Shown: positions 7,514 through 15,845, counted from the first letter of the stretch. The stretch: 64,000 bases of DNA from an uncultured Bacteroides sp. (GCF_959029255.1 NZ_CAUFUE010000020.1:1-64000), one strand, 5' to 3'. Notes: a model not told the origin generated them from the letters alone. A program made the numbers and translations.

Positions 7514-9070
7514 TTACTTATCAAAAGTAGTGTAGGTAACTTCCAGTTGCAATTGGCTACCTCCTTTTTCCGGATTTCCTCCTTTTAATTTAGTATAAGC
7601 AGGTTTCAAATCATTCTGAATTCCAGTCATTGTGGGATTTTGGCTTGATGTATCGTAAGTAACACTTACGGGAACAAGTAATACCTTATCCCAATCTTTG
7701 TTTTCTACATTCCATACTTCTCTTTCCCACTTCTCTTCATCCCAAGTAGCGCCGGCCTTTTCCTTTGCTGCTTTTTTTGCTGCTTTCTTTTCGTTGATAC
7801 AAGTCGTTACCAAACGGGCAATGTTCCTAAACGTATATTGGTTGGTGGCAACATTGTTGTGAGTGGCAATAAATGACGTTATATTATCAGTGAGTTTATT
7901 ATCCTCGAAAAAGGTTGATAAATCTTTCTTGCGGAGCAAAAGGACTGTTTCCGGTGCCCCCATACTAAACTTATTGCCAGTCTCCTGGTTGTAATTAGTG
8001 AAAGTCAGTTTCACAGCATTCAGAGTGTCATTGGTAAGTTCATTATATATCTTGTCGTAAGGCATGGTAGCTTCCGTAAAGATTCCGGCAGGGGATTTAA
8101 GATAAGTATGTCCTTCTTCCTTAACTCTGTCTTCAAGCAAATTTGAATTTTTAAACTGGTTAGCTTGGATTACTTCTTTTGTAGAAGCAAATACGGTTGC
8201 CATACTATAATACAATGAATCCGTACCGTCTTTTTTCAGAAGTTTTACTCCCAAACTATCTACATAGTGAAAACGAAATTGCATTTGTAAGGATACCTGG
8301 TCAACGTATAGAATGGTTCCATCACCATAATCGGTTTTAATATATACACCTTTCAATACGTTTTTGATGAAAGCGTCTGAATTGGCAAAATATTCAGGGT
8401 GTTTTCTGCTCAGATGCAATATCTCATTGCCATATACCGTATCTAATGGAAGAGTGACATTAGGATAGAACGTCTTATTGTTATTTGAATCCGTCGCATT
8501 TCTCACAGAGTCAGGTACAGATGTATCATAGGCTGTATATGCTTTGTGCAGGCTGAAATAGCCGGTTTTAAAATTAGGCTTATTTTCTTTTTGACCGTAA
8601 TATTTTTCCGGGTCAATATCAGTATAACGGTCTTTATCCAGTTTCTGATCCAACTCATATACGCCAAGTCTGCATGCATTCAGCGAATCTCCAAACCACG
8701 TTGAGTAGTAAATAGCCAATTGGATGGAAACAACTGTGTCACCTGCCATGATACCTGTATGGGTTTTATCATTGTAAACTTCGGGAAATTTGAAGTTGTC
8801 CGTACAGTTCAACTCCGTAAGGAAGCTGGCTTCGTAATTGCCGAATTTATCAGCAGAAGTATCGGTGAATTTTCCTACATAGCCGGTACTCGTTTTGGCA
8901 TATACCCTTCCTGCGAGATAAGAATTGGTTGTTACGTCAAAAGTCGTAGTTTTCGCCTGAATGCCATCTGAATCGGGCAACATACCCATACCCAGTGTTC
9001 CGGTGTTGTCATCACAACTGAAGAGAGTTAGGAGTGCTAAAAGCAATATTCCCAGATATCTTACTTTCAT
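7514..9070 (-). CDS. DUF4270 family lipoprotein
   Basis: A 518-residue secreted lipoprotein of the Bacteroidota family DUF4270, function unknown. The N-terminus is a lipoprotein signal (LLLALLTLFSCDD, acylated Cys19). The following GTLGMGMLPDSDG and the threonine/serine-rich beta segments are typical of the family. A short Lys/Ala-rich stretch (EKKAAKKAAKEKAG) sits near residue 425. Its gene starts 24 bases after the half-length glycogen synthase gene on the same strand, so the two are likely cotranscribed. The pairing is conserved in B. thetaiotaomicron as far as I remember, which hints at a role linked to cell-envelope glycans, but this is inference. Confidence 0.85.
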   Translation of the reverse strand: MKVRYLGILLLALLTLFSCDDNTGTLGMGMLPDSDGIQAKTTTFDVTTNSYLAGRVYAKTSTGYVGKFTDTSADKFGNYEASFLTELNCTDNFKFPEVYNDKTHTGIMAGDTVVSIQLAIYYSTWFGDSLNACRLGVYELDQKLDKDRYTDIDPEKYYGQKENKPNFKTGYFSLHKAYTAYDTSVPDSVRNATDSNNNKTFYPNVTLPLDTVYGNEILHLSRKHPEYFANSDAFIKNVLKGVYIKTDYGDGTILYVDQVSLQMQFRFHYVDSLGVKLLKKDGTDSLYYSMATVFASTKEVIQANQFKNSNLLEDRVKEEGHTYLKSPAGIFTEATMPYDKIYNELTNDTLNAVKLTFTNYNQETGNKFSMGAPETVLLLRKKDLSTFFEDNKLTDNITSFIATHNNVATNQYTFRNIARLVTTCINEKKAAKKAAKEKAGATWDEEKWEREVWNVENKDWDKVLLVPVSVTYDTSSQNPTMTGIQNDLKPAYTKLKGGNPEKGGSQLQLEVTYTTFDK

Positions 9071-9094
9071 AGTTTCTTGTCTTGAATCGATTTA

Positions 9095-9916
9095 TTATTG
9101 TTCTTCTTCCCCAACTTTGTTGTAGAAGTCGTTGCAGGCATCTACAAAGTTTTCGGAAGGTTGATAATCCAAAATCAGTTTTCCTGATTTGCGGGCATAT
9201 TCCAGAACTTCTTCGTTGACATGTTCGCTTTGCTGAATCACACCGTCAGAGTAATCTATAGCCAGTTTGCAGAGAGCCATATAGTCAATCGGTTCTTTCA
9301 AATCAGCGATATCTTTCTTGGTGATACCTTTCAGAATTAATTTGCTGGCAAAATCAGGATGGAAAGGTTGCTTGAAATCATTGTCATACAACGAGAAGAT
9401 AACTTTTGCATCTCTGAATGAAGGCTCATCTTTATAAGCTTTCTTGATGTACAGCGGAGCCAAAGCCGTCATCCAGCCATGACAGTGGATAATGTCCGGA
9501 CACCAACGCAATTTCTTTACCGTTTCCAGGACACCACGGGCGTAGAAAATGGCACGCGCATCATTATCTTCATACTCAACACCATTTTCGTCGGCAACTT
9601 GCAGGCGATTCTGGAAATAATCATCATTATCAATGAAATATACCTGCATACGTGCAGATTGGATAGAAGCTACTTTAATGATAAGCGGGTGGTCGGTATC
9701 ATCAATGATAAGATTCATACCGGAGAGACGTATCACTTCATGCAATTGGTTTCTGCGTTCATTGATATTTCCCCATTTGGGCATAAATGTTCTGATTTCC
9801 CTGCCTTTTTCTTGGATTGCCTGAGGCAGATTTCTGCCCACTAAGGACATTTCGGTTTCTGAAACGTAAGGGGTAATTTCTTGTGTTATAAATAATACCT
9901 TGTTCGCCTTTGTCAT
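9095..9916 (-). CDS. Glycogen/starch synthase catalytic domain protein (half-length)
   Basis: A 273-residue protein matching only the N-terminal Rossmann half of GT5 glycogen synthases (full enzymes are about 480 residues). KVLFITQEITPYVSETEMS replaces the usual ADP-glucose-binding KTGGL segment, and IIHCHGWMTALAPLYIK matches the family's HxHDW block. The C-terminal half, with its E-x7-E nucleotide-sugar motif, is missing; the protein ends in an acidic tail (VGEEEQ). This short form looks intact rather than broken, because it ends cleanly and a gene follows 24 bases later. It might be a regulatory or inactive homologue while the GT4 protein at 4718 does synthesis; that is inference. Confidence 0.85.
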   Translation of the reverse strand: MTKANKVLFITQEITPYVSETEMSLVGRNLPQAIQEKGREIRTFMPKWGNINERRNQLHEVIRLSGMNLIIDDTDHPLIIKVASIQSARMQVYFIDNDDYFQNRLQVADENGVEYEDNDARAIFYARGVLETVKKLRWCPDIIHCHGWMTALAPLYIKKAYKDEPSFRDAKVIFSLYDNDFKQPFHPDFASKLILKGITKKDIADLKEPIDYMALCKLAIDYSDGVIQQSEHVNEEVLEYARKSGKLILDYQPSENFVDACNDFYNKVGEEEQ

Positions 9917-9941
9917 AATAACAATGTTCTCAATTATTCTG

Positions 9942-9949
9942 CAAAGATA
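9942..9949 (-). promoter_or_regulatory. -7 promoter box for the half-length glycogen synthase
   Basis: Read on the minus strand this is TATCTTTG followed by CAG, a perfect Bacteroides -7 box 26 bases before the start codon at 9916. No clear -33 TTG. Confidence 0.5.
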
Positions 9950-10163
9950 TAAAAAAAATCGGGCAATAAAGCAAACAGACCTCCTCTATAATTCCTTATG
10001 ATTTGTTAACTGCTTGTTTATCAGGTATAAAATGGATAGGTTAGTTGCTCCAGTTTGGACTAACTTTTGCATAAATTCATGATATTTCTTCTTTATATGG
10101 TAAATAATGGTTTATTTTGCACCGCTTTTGCAAACAACTAAGTTATTATACAACCAATTTAAA

Positions 10164-11009
10164 ATGGAAATAGTACATACTATCAAGGACTTGCAGGCCA
10201 GACTTTCGGCTTTAAGAGCCCAGGGTAAAAAAGTAGGCTTGGTGCCTACAATGGGTGCCTTGCATGCCGGTCATGCCTCATTGGTGAAACGTTGTGTGGC
10301 AGAGAACGACGCCGCTGTGGTGAGCGTTTTCGTAAACCCGACTCAGTTTAACGACAAGAATGATTTAGCGAAGTATCCCCGTACATTGGAGGCTGATTGC
10401 CGTCTGCTTGAAGAATGTGGAACTGCTTTTGTCTTTGCGCCTTCCGCTGAGGAGATGTATCCTGAACCGGATACAAGACATTTCAGCTATGCTCCGTTGG
10501 ATACGGTGATGGAGGGAGCATTTCGTCCCGGACATTTCAATGGCGTTTGCCAGATTGTGAGTAAACTGTTTGACGCAGTGAAACCTGATTGTGCTTATTT
10601 TGGAGAAAAGGATTTCCAGCAATTGGCCATTATTCGTGAAATGGTTCGTCAGATGAAATTTCCTTTGGAAATAGTGGGTTGTCCCATTGTCCGTGAGGAG
10701 GATGGATTGGCTTTGAGTAGCCGTAACGCCCTTTTGTCTGCTGGAGAACGCAAAAATGCATTAAAAATATCGCAGACTTTATTTGAAAGTCGTACCTTTG
10801 CGACCTCGCATACGGTAGCTGAGACACAGAAGTTTGTGGAAGATGCCATTGCAGCCGCTCCCGGTTTGCGATTGGAATACTTCGAACTGGTGGATGGTAA
10901 TACCTTGCAGAGAATTGCCAATTGGGAAGATACCACTTATGCTGTAGGATGTATCACAGTGTTCTGTGGAGAAGTTCGTCTGATTGACAATATCAAATAC
11001 AAAGAATAA
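10164..11009 (+). CDS. panC: Pantothenate synthetase
   Basis: A 281-residue cytoplasmic enzyme that joins beta-alanine and pantoate with ATP to make pantothenate, the coenzyme A precursor. GLVPTMGALHAGHASLV carries the HxGH nucleotide-binding motif (residues 34-37), VFVNPTQFN and YFGEKDFQQL are the pantoate and ATP site segments, and LALSSRNALLS is the KMSKS-like loop. The start at 10164 gives the normal family length; an in-frame ATG at 10107 would add 19 residues not seen in relatives. panD follows 24 bases downstream, so both beta-alanine production and use are on one transcript. Confidence 0.97.
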   Translation: MEIVHTIKDLQARLSALRAQGKKVGLVPTMGALHAGHASLVKRCVAENDAAVVSVFVNPTQFNDKNDLAKYPRTLEADCRLLEECGTAFVFAPSAEEMYPEPDTRHFSYAPLDTVMEGAFRPGHFNGVCQIVSKLFDAVKPDCAYFGEKDFQQLAIIREMVRQMKFPLEIVGCPIVREEDGLALSSRNALLSAGERKNALKISQTLFESRTFATSHTVAETQKFVEDAIAAAPGLRLEYFELVDGNTLQRIANWEDTTYAVGCITVFCGEVRLIDNIKYKE

Positions 11010-11033
11010 TAACCCTCAAAAAGAGCTAATCCT

Positions 11034-11387
11034 ATGATGATTGAAGTGTTGAAGTCGAAAATCCACTGTGCCCGCGTCACGGAAGCTAACCTGAATTATA
11101 TGGGAAGCATCACGATTGATGAAGATTTGATGGATGCCGCCAACATGATTGCCGGTGAAAAGGTTTACATTGCCGACAATAATAATGGTGAGCGTTTTGA
11201 AACCTATATAATTAAAGGTGAACGCGGTTCTGGGAAGATTTGTCTGAATGGTGCCGCTGCCCGTAAGGTTCAGCCGGACGATATTGTTATTATCATGTCC
11301 TATGCATTGATGGATTTTGAAGAAGCCAAGTCGTTTAAGCCGACAGTGATTTTCCCCGATCCGGCTACGAATAAGGTGGTGAAGTAA
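11034..11387 (+). CDS. panD: Aspartate 1-decarboxylase
   Basis: A 117-residue proenzyme that makes beta-alanine from aspartate for pantothenate synthesis. The self-cleavage site is in NYMGSITID: cutting between Gly24 and Ser25 yields the pyruvoyl cofactor. EKVYIADNNNGERFETYI and NGAAARKVQPDDIVIIMSYA are typical of the mature alpha chain. The position of the cleavage site and the length match the family when the first ATG is used; a second ATG directly follows. A strong terminator after the stop ends the panC-panD transcript. Confidence 0.97.
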   Translation: MMIEVLKSKIHCARVTEANLNYMGSITIDEDLMDAANMIAGEKVYIADNNNGERFETYIIKGERGSGKICLNGAAARKVQPDDIVIIMSYALMDFEEAKSFKPTVIFPDPATNKVVK

Positions 11388-11410
11388 ATTTCTTCATTAA
11401 AGATATAAAA

Positions 11411-11457
11411 GAAATCCCTGCCGGTACGTTTCATCGTAGCTGGCAGGGATTTTTTTC
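11411..11457. terminator. Bidirectional intrinsic terminator after panD
   Basis: AATCCCTGCC pairs with GGCAGGGATT around a roughly 20-base loop and is followed by a T-run on the plus strand (after panD) and an A/T-rich tail on the minus strand (after the acetyltransferase gene). Confidence 0.85.
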
Positions 11458-11459
11458 GT

Positions 11460-11954
11460 TTATAGTTTCCACCATATTGTATCCCCATGTTGTTCTTCAA
11501 TAAAACCGCAGTGTTGCAATATGCGTTGAGAAGCAAATCCGTCTTTTTCTGTCTCAGCAATGATATGTGCTACATTTTCTTGTCTTAATGCCCATTCACA
11601 TATCGCTTTTACGGCCTCCGTCATATAACCTTGATGTTCAAACTCTTTTCCTAGTCCATAGCCTATTTCAACTTCTTGCTTATCATTTGGAATGTCTTTA
11701 AAATCAGCAGAACCTACAACAACTCTGTCGGTTTTACGTATTAAAAACCAAAAGCTATGCCATACATAATCATTTGGATTTTTTTCTGTTATTTTCAATT
11801 GTCCCTTTACTATTTCGAGAAAAAATCCTTCCATTGGTTCTGCTCTATAGGAACAGTTCAAATCGCGTTGAAGGATTGCAATATTTTCAACCCATAATCT
11901 CAGCTGATGGGGGAGCAGCGGTATTAATTCAAGCCTTTCAGTTTCCAGTTTCAT
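11460..11954 (-). CDS. GNAT family N-acetyltransferase (RimJ/RimL type)
   Basis: A 164-residue acetyl-CoA-dependent transferase. LETERLELIPLLPHQL is the typical opening of the RimJ/RimL branch; VGSADFKDIPNDKQEVEIGY is the central beta sheet; GYMTEAVKAICEWAL holds the acetyl-CoA pyrophosphate loop region; NVAHIIAETEKDGFASQRIL and CGF close the fold. Cytoplasmic, single gene between two terminators. The acceptor could be a ribosomal protein, an amino acid or another small amine and cannot be inferred. Confidence 0.88.
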   Translation of the reverse strand: MKLETERLELIPLLPHQLRLWVENIAILQRDLNCSYRAEPMEGFFLEIVKGQLKITEKNPNDYVWHSFWFLIRKTDRVVVGSADFKDIPNDKQEVEIGYGLGKEFEHQGYMTEAVKAICEWALRQENVAHIIAETEKDGFASQRILQHCGFIEEQHGDTIWWKL

Positions 11955-12006
11955 TTAATCCCTATTACTTCTGTTTGTTATTAATATTTTACGTATATAA
12001 GTACAA

Positions 12007-12034
12007 AAGCCTGCACAAATCACTGTGCAGGCTT
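12007..12034 (-). terminator. Intrinsic terminator after the Nfn-like gene
   Basis: A perfect 11-base stem (AAGCCTGCACA with TGTGCAGGCTT) and 6-base loop. On the minus strand the stem is followed by TTTTGT, placing it 27 bases after the stop of the gene ending at 12061. Confidence 0.8.
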
Positions 12035-12060
12035 GTACACCTATTTGTAAATGTTTACAT

Positions 12061-14370
12061 TTATTTCCTCAGTTGCTCGTTCATTGCAGCGGCGGCCTTT
12101 CGTCCGTCACCCATGGCAAGGATTACGGTTGCACCCCCGCGAACAATGTCACCTCCGGCATAAATTGTCGGAATAGATGATTGCATATTGTCATTCACTG
12201 CGATTGTTCCCTTACGTCCTAACTCCAGACCTTTGATAGAACTAGGCACAATCGGGTTGGGTGATACACCGACGCTGACAATGGCAAGGTCGATATCAAT
12301 AGTCTCAGTCGCTCCGGGGATAGGCACAGGGCTGCGGCGTCCGGAAGTATCCGGTTCACCAAGCTCCATCTTTTGCAAGATAACCTGTTTCACCTTTCCT
12401 TGTTCGTCGGCAATGTATTCTATCGGGTTATGTAACGTCAAGAACTCTACACCTTCCTCCTTGGCATGTTTCACTTCCTCGATACGTGCCGGCATTTCTT
12501 CTTCCGAACGGCGATAGATAATCATTGCACGCTCTGCACCGAGGCGTCGTGCGGTACGCACAGAGTCCATTGCTGTGTTACCGCCACCGATAACGGCTAC
12601 GCGTTTTCCAAAAGGAACAGGCGTATCGGAATCTTCACTGGCGGCATCCATCAGATTGACGCGAGTCAGGTATTCATTGGAAGACAGGATGTTGATGGAG
12701 TTCTCTCCGGGGATGTTCATAAAGTTGGGCAATCCTGCGCCGGAAGCGACGAATACACCTTTGAACCCTTCTTTTTCAAGTTGCTCTACACTCACCGTTT
12801 TGCCAATGATACAATCCTTGATGAATTTCACACCCATCTTGGCCAAGTTGTCGATTTCAACATCCACAATCTTATTGGGCAAACGAAATTCGGGAATACC
12901 ATATTTCAGAACACCGCCGATTTCGTGTAGCGCTTCGAATACGGTAACGTCGTATCCATACTTTGCCATATCCCCGGCGAAAGACAGACCGGCAGGGCCT
13001 GAGCCGACAACAGCCACTTTGATACCGTTTTTCTCCTTGATTTCCGGTACGGAGATTTGTCCGCTTTCCCGTTCATAGTCGGCAGCAAAGCGTTCCAAGT
13101 AACCAATGGCTACCGGCTTTTCATTCATCTTCAGATGGATACATTTTGATTCGCACTGTTTTTCCTGTGGGCACACCCGACCGCAAACCGCAGGCAATGC
13201 GCTTGTCTCTTTCAGTGTTTTGGCTGCTTCAAGGAATTCACCACGTTCAATGTTTTTGATAAAACGGGGGATATCAATACCCACAGGACAACCTTCCATA
13301 CAACCCGGATTGGCGCAATCCAAACAACGCTTGGCCTCCGTCAAAGCCTGTTTTTCCGTCAACCCTTGATTTACTTCTTCCTTGCGGCTGTGCGAACGAT
13401 ATTCTGCGTCCAATTCGTTCATCTCAACACGTGGGATAGCCGTGCGCTCTTTAGGTTTCATCGATTTGCGCAACTCTTGGCGCCAAGCTGCATTACGGCT
13501 TTTGTCGTCAGCAGCTTGCACTGTTTCTCCGGTAGCCTGGCAAGTTGTTTGCGTTTCTTCCAGTTTGTGCATTTCTTCGCGTTCAATGCTCTTGAAAGCT
13601 CCCATGCGCTTCAACATTTCGTCGAAGTCAACCTGATGTCCGTCGAATTCAGGACCATCCACACAAACAAACTTAGTCTTTCCACCTACGGTGATACGGC
13701 AAGCCCCGCACATCCCCGTACCGTCTACCATGATAGTATTCAAAGATACCTCTGTAGGTATTTCATATTTCTTTGTCAACAGACACACGAATTTCATCAT
13801 AATGGCAGGGCCGATAGCAAAGCATTTATCAACCTTTTCGCGTTTGATAACATCTTCTATACCTTCGGTCACCAGACCTTTACGGCCGTAAGAACCGTCA
13901 TCGGTCATGATGATGACCTCGTCAGAGCTTTCACGCATCTCTTTTTCAAGGATAATCAATTCCTTATTCCGGCCTGCCAATACCGTAATCACACGATTAC
14001 CGGCAGCTTTTAATGCTTGTACGATGGGAAGCATCGGCGCTACGCCTACACCACCTCCGGCACAAACCACAGTTCCGAAATTTTCGATATGCGTAGCTTG
14101 TCCCAGCGGACCAACAACGTCTGTTATGTAATCACCCTCATTCAGTTCGCATAAACGGGTAGATGATAACCCCACTTCCTGAACAACCAAAGTGATAGTT
14201 CCTTTTACCGGGTCGGCGGCTGCAATAGTCAGCGGCATACGTTCACCTTTTTCGCCCACACGTACGATGACAAAGTGTCCTGCCTTGCGTGATTTGGCGA
14301 TTAGCGGCGCTTCAATTACTAATTTAAAAACCTTTTCCGAAAAGTGTTCTTTGCTAATGATTTTATTCAT
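12061..14370 (-). CDS. NfnAB-like fusion: ferredoxin-NADP reductase alpha plus glutamate-synthase-beta-like subunit
   Basis: A 769-residue flavoprotein made of two parts. Residues 1-265 resemble PyrK/NfnA: an FAD/NAD reductase domain (VVCAGGGVGVAPML) and a [2Fe-2S] site (Cys221, Cys224, Cys236). Residues 290-769 resemble NfnB/GltD: two [4Fe-4S] cysteine clusters (Cys349, 352, 357, 361 and Cys396, 400, 406, 410), an FAD site (VAVVGSGPAGLSFAGD) and an NADP site (VAVIGGGNTAMDSVRTA). In Nfn enzymes these two chains bifurcate electrons between NADH, NADPH and ferredoxin; here they are fused. Databases often label such proteins bifunctional dihydroorotate dehydrogenase/glutamate synthase. There is no glutamate synthase large subunit next to it, which favours the Nfn-type reading. 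Confidence 0.9.
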   Translation of the reverse strand: MNKIISKEHFSEKVFKLVIEAPLIAKSRKAGHFVIVRVGEKGERMPLTIAAADPVKGTITLVVQEVGLSSTRLCELNEGDYITDVVGPLGQATHIENFGTVVCAGGGVGVAPMLPIVQALKAAGNRVITVLAGRNKELIILEKEMRESSDEVIIMTDDGSYGRKGLVTEGIEDVIKREKVDKCFAIGPAIMMKFVCLLTKKYEIPTEVSLNTIMVDGTGMCGACRITVGGKTKFVCVDGPEFDGHQVDFDEMLKRMGAFKSIEREEMHKLEETQTTCQATGETVQAADDKSRNAAWRQELRKSMKPKERTAIPRVEMNELDAEYRSHSRKEEVNQGLTEKQALTEAKRCLDCANPGCMEGCPVGIDIPRFIKNIERGEFLEAAKTLKETSALPAVCGRVCPQEKQCESKCIHLKMNEKPVAIGYLERFAADYERESGQISVPEIKEKNGIKVAVVGSGPAGLSFAGDMAKYGYDVTVFEALHEIGGVLKYGIPEFRLPNKIVDVEIDNLAKMGVKFIKDCIIGKTVSVEQLEKEGFKGVFVASGAGLPNFMNIPGENSINILSSNEYLTRVNLMDAASEDSDTPVPFGKRVAVIGGGNTAMDSVRTARRLGAERAMIIYRRSEEEMPARIEEVKHAKEEGVEFLTLHNPIEYIADEQGKVKQVILQKMELGEPDTSGRRSPVPIPGATETIDIDLAIVSVGVSPNPIVPSSIKGLELGRKGTIAVNDNMQSSIPTIYAGGDIVRGGATVILAMGDGRKAAAAMNEQLRK

Positions 14371-14426
14371 TATCTAATAATTTTGTTGGTATAATTACGT
14401 TATTTCTTTCAGATTGATAGATTTTG

Positions 14427-14455
14427 CAAAGATACGGCTTATTTGGTAATATCAA
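14427..14455 (-). promoter_or_regulatory. Promoter of the Nfn-like gene
   Basis: On the minus strand: TTG (14455-14453), an 18-base spacer, then TATCTTTG (14434-14427), matching the Bacteroides consensus 57 bases before the start codon at 14370. Confidence 0.6.
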
Positions 14456-14579
14456 AGAATGTAAAGGGAAAAAGAATGCGAGGAAAGAAAGAATGAGAAA
14501 GTAAGGTATGGAGGAAGTTAAGAATGTGAAAGGAAAAAAGGAGTAGCTGATATTGCCCGTGCATAGATTTGGCTTAAAA

Positions 14580-14667
14580 ACTACTTATAGGTAGTATGTT
14601 AACTACTAGTAGGTAAACGGTCAACTACCTATAGGTTGTTGAACGATTACTTATGGATAATTGGGAC
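14580..14667. repeat. Degenerate 22-base array of palindromic units
   Basis: Three and a half units begin at 14580, 14602, 14624 and about 14645. The consensus core ACTACCTATAGGTAGT is a perfect 16-base palindrome. The array is in the 710-base gap 14371-15080, which also holds a dispersed repeat (14808-14935) and the left end of the IS200-like unit; I see no gene there. Confidence 0.75.
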
Positions 14668-14807
14668 TTTGCTTCGCTATTATTTTAAATATGAGAGACA
14701 AAAAGTTAGATACACCGGAAATATCGGCTGCTCCATACTTGTTTGAGGTTTCTATTTAAAGTGAATTCGATATAAAAATAAGAATATAACCCATAAAACA
14801 TAAGGTA

Positions 14808-14935
14808 AACAGAACATTTTTTTCAGACATAAGAACAAAAGAACAAATAAGAAAACATAGATTGTATCATTTAGTGAATATGTTCTTTTGTTCTTATGTT
14901 TAAAAATAATTCTTTTGTCATTTAACTCAAAACCG
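14808..14935. repeat. Dispersed inverted-repeat element A, copy 1
   Basis: About 128 bases almost identical to the reverse complement of 53037-53165. The core is a long hairpin whose arms read CATAAGAACAAAAGAACA and its complement, separated by about 40 A/T-rich bases. It carries no coding frame. Confidence 0.85.
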
Positions 14936-14994
14936 CATTATAATGAGTTGTTTTTTATACCGAACTCACGTTGTTTAAAAGATGACACAGTTTT

Positions 14995-15628
14995 AGGCTG
15001 AAAGCCTTGTTTCTTATAGCCCGAGGTAACGCCCCGGTGAGGATATACGTTAGTTCCTTCGCCCTGAAAGGGCAAAAGCACTATGTCCATAAATATTCCT
15101 CTTTGTATTCGATTTGATAATTTCTTAAAAAAACAGTCAGTTCCTCTTTAAAAGAGGTTTTAGTATGATGTTCTTTTTGTCTACGGATATAATTTATTAC
15201 GACATCAATTTTTGATTGGCTGACTGAGAATGCAGCATAACCGCTTTGCCAAGCGAATTTAGGGCGTTGAGGAAATTTGTTTTTCATCCATTTGGATGAA
15301 CTTCTTTTAATTTCTTGTAGTAAAATGGCTACAGAAACAGTGCTTGACAATTCACAGAGGATATGTATATGGTTAGTGGTTCCGCCTACAATTATACTTT
15401 TGCAAAAATTCTGATTGATGATTCCTCCGATATAGGAATGTATTTCATTCAAATCATTTTCAGGTAATGTGTCTTCGCGATTTTTAGTGGAGAAAATGAT
15501 ATGAGTGTATATTTTGTTTAAGGATTGGGACATAATATTAGCTTTTGCCCTTTCAGGGCGTAATGGGGATAAGGATATAATAAACCCAGGGCGTTGCCCT
15601 GGGCTATAAGATGCAAGGCTTTCAGCCT
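14995..15628 (-). mobile_element. IS200-like / REP-associated tyrosine transposase unit
   Basis: A transposase gene (15081-15533) flanked by long imperfect inverted repeats: 14995-15079 on the left and 15541-15628 on the right. Each side contains the same modules in mirrored order: AGGCTGAAAGCCTTG, then CTTATAGCCC with a G/C-rich hairpin, then GCCCTGAAAGGGCAAAAGC next to the gene. These ends are themselves REP-like hairpins, as for REP-associated tyrosine transposases. Confidence 0.8.
15081..15533 (-). CDS. IS200/IS605-family (Y1) transposase
   Basis: A 150-residue single-strand DNA transposase of the HUH-Y1 type. The HUH motif is His55-Ile56-His57 in TTNHIHILCEL, and the nucleophilic tyrosine is probably Tyr115 in VINYIRRQKEHH. 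Length and the opening SLNKIYTHIIFSTKNRE are typical. The frame is complete with no stop, so the enzyme may be active. Long inverted repeats on both sides and the lack of a tnpB partner fit either IS200 or the domesticated REP-associated class. It stands alone between the Nfn-like gene and serS. Confidence 0.93.
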   Translation of the reverse strand: MSQSLNKIYTHIIFSTKNREDTLPENDLNEIHSYIGGIINQNFCKSIIVGGTTNHIHILCELSSTVSVAILLQEIKRSSSKWMKNKFPQRPKFAWQSGYAAFSVSQSKIDVVINYIRRQKEHHTKTSFKEELTVFLRNYQIEYKEEYLWT

Positions 15629-15652
15629 TTTATGTGTGGCATAAAGATTATT

Positions 15653-15845
15653 TCAATAAGCTTCAATTGGCGTAAGCATTAATCGGCGTAAGCATTAATC
15701 GGCATAAGCATTAATCGGCATAAGCATTAATCGGCATAAGCATTAATCGGCATAAGCATTAATCGGCATAGGCATTAATCAGCATAAACTTCAATCAGCA
15801 ATAATCTTTAATCAGCATAAGTTTCAATCACCATAAGTCTTGATA
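15653..15845. repeat. 16-base tandem array, about 12 copies
   Basis: GGCATAAGCATTAATC repeats every 16 bases (copies at 15669, 15685, 15701, 15717, 15733, 15749, 15765 and 15781), nearly perfect in the centre and decaying at both edges; one edge copy is 17 bases. It fills most of the gap between the transposase unit and the 3' end of serS. There are no spacers, so it is not a CRISPR array. Confidence 0.92.

Noticed and set aside
10107..10163. Longer panC start
   Set aside because: It adds 19 residues not found in pantothenate synthetases; the ATG at 10164 gives the normal length.
13366..14013. A 215-codon frame antisense to the Nfn-like gene
   Set aside because: It lies wholly inside a well-supported gene on the other strand and its translation shows no family features; the same holds for other long antisense frames such as 2766-3398 and 29529-30434.
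12061..14370. True glutamate synthase small subunit or dihydroorotate dehydrogenase subunit
   Set aside because: No large glutamate synthase subunit and no pyrD lie nearby, and the two halves together match the Nfn layout.
15653..15845. CRISPR array
   Set aside because: The 16-base copies are head-to-tail without spacers and there are no cas genes nearby.
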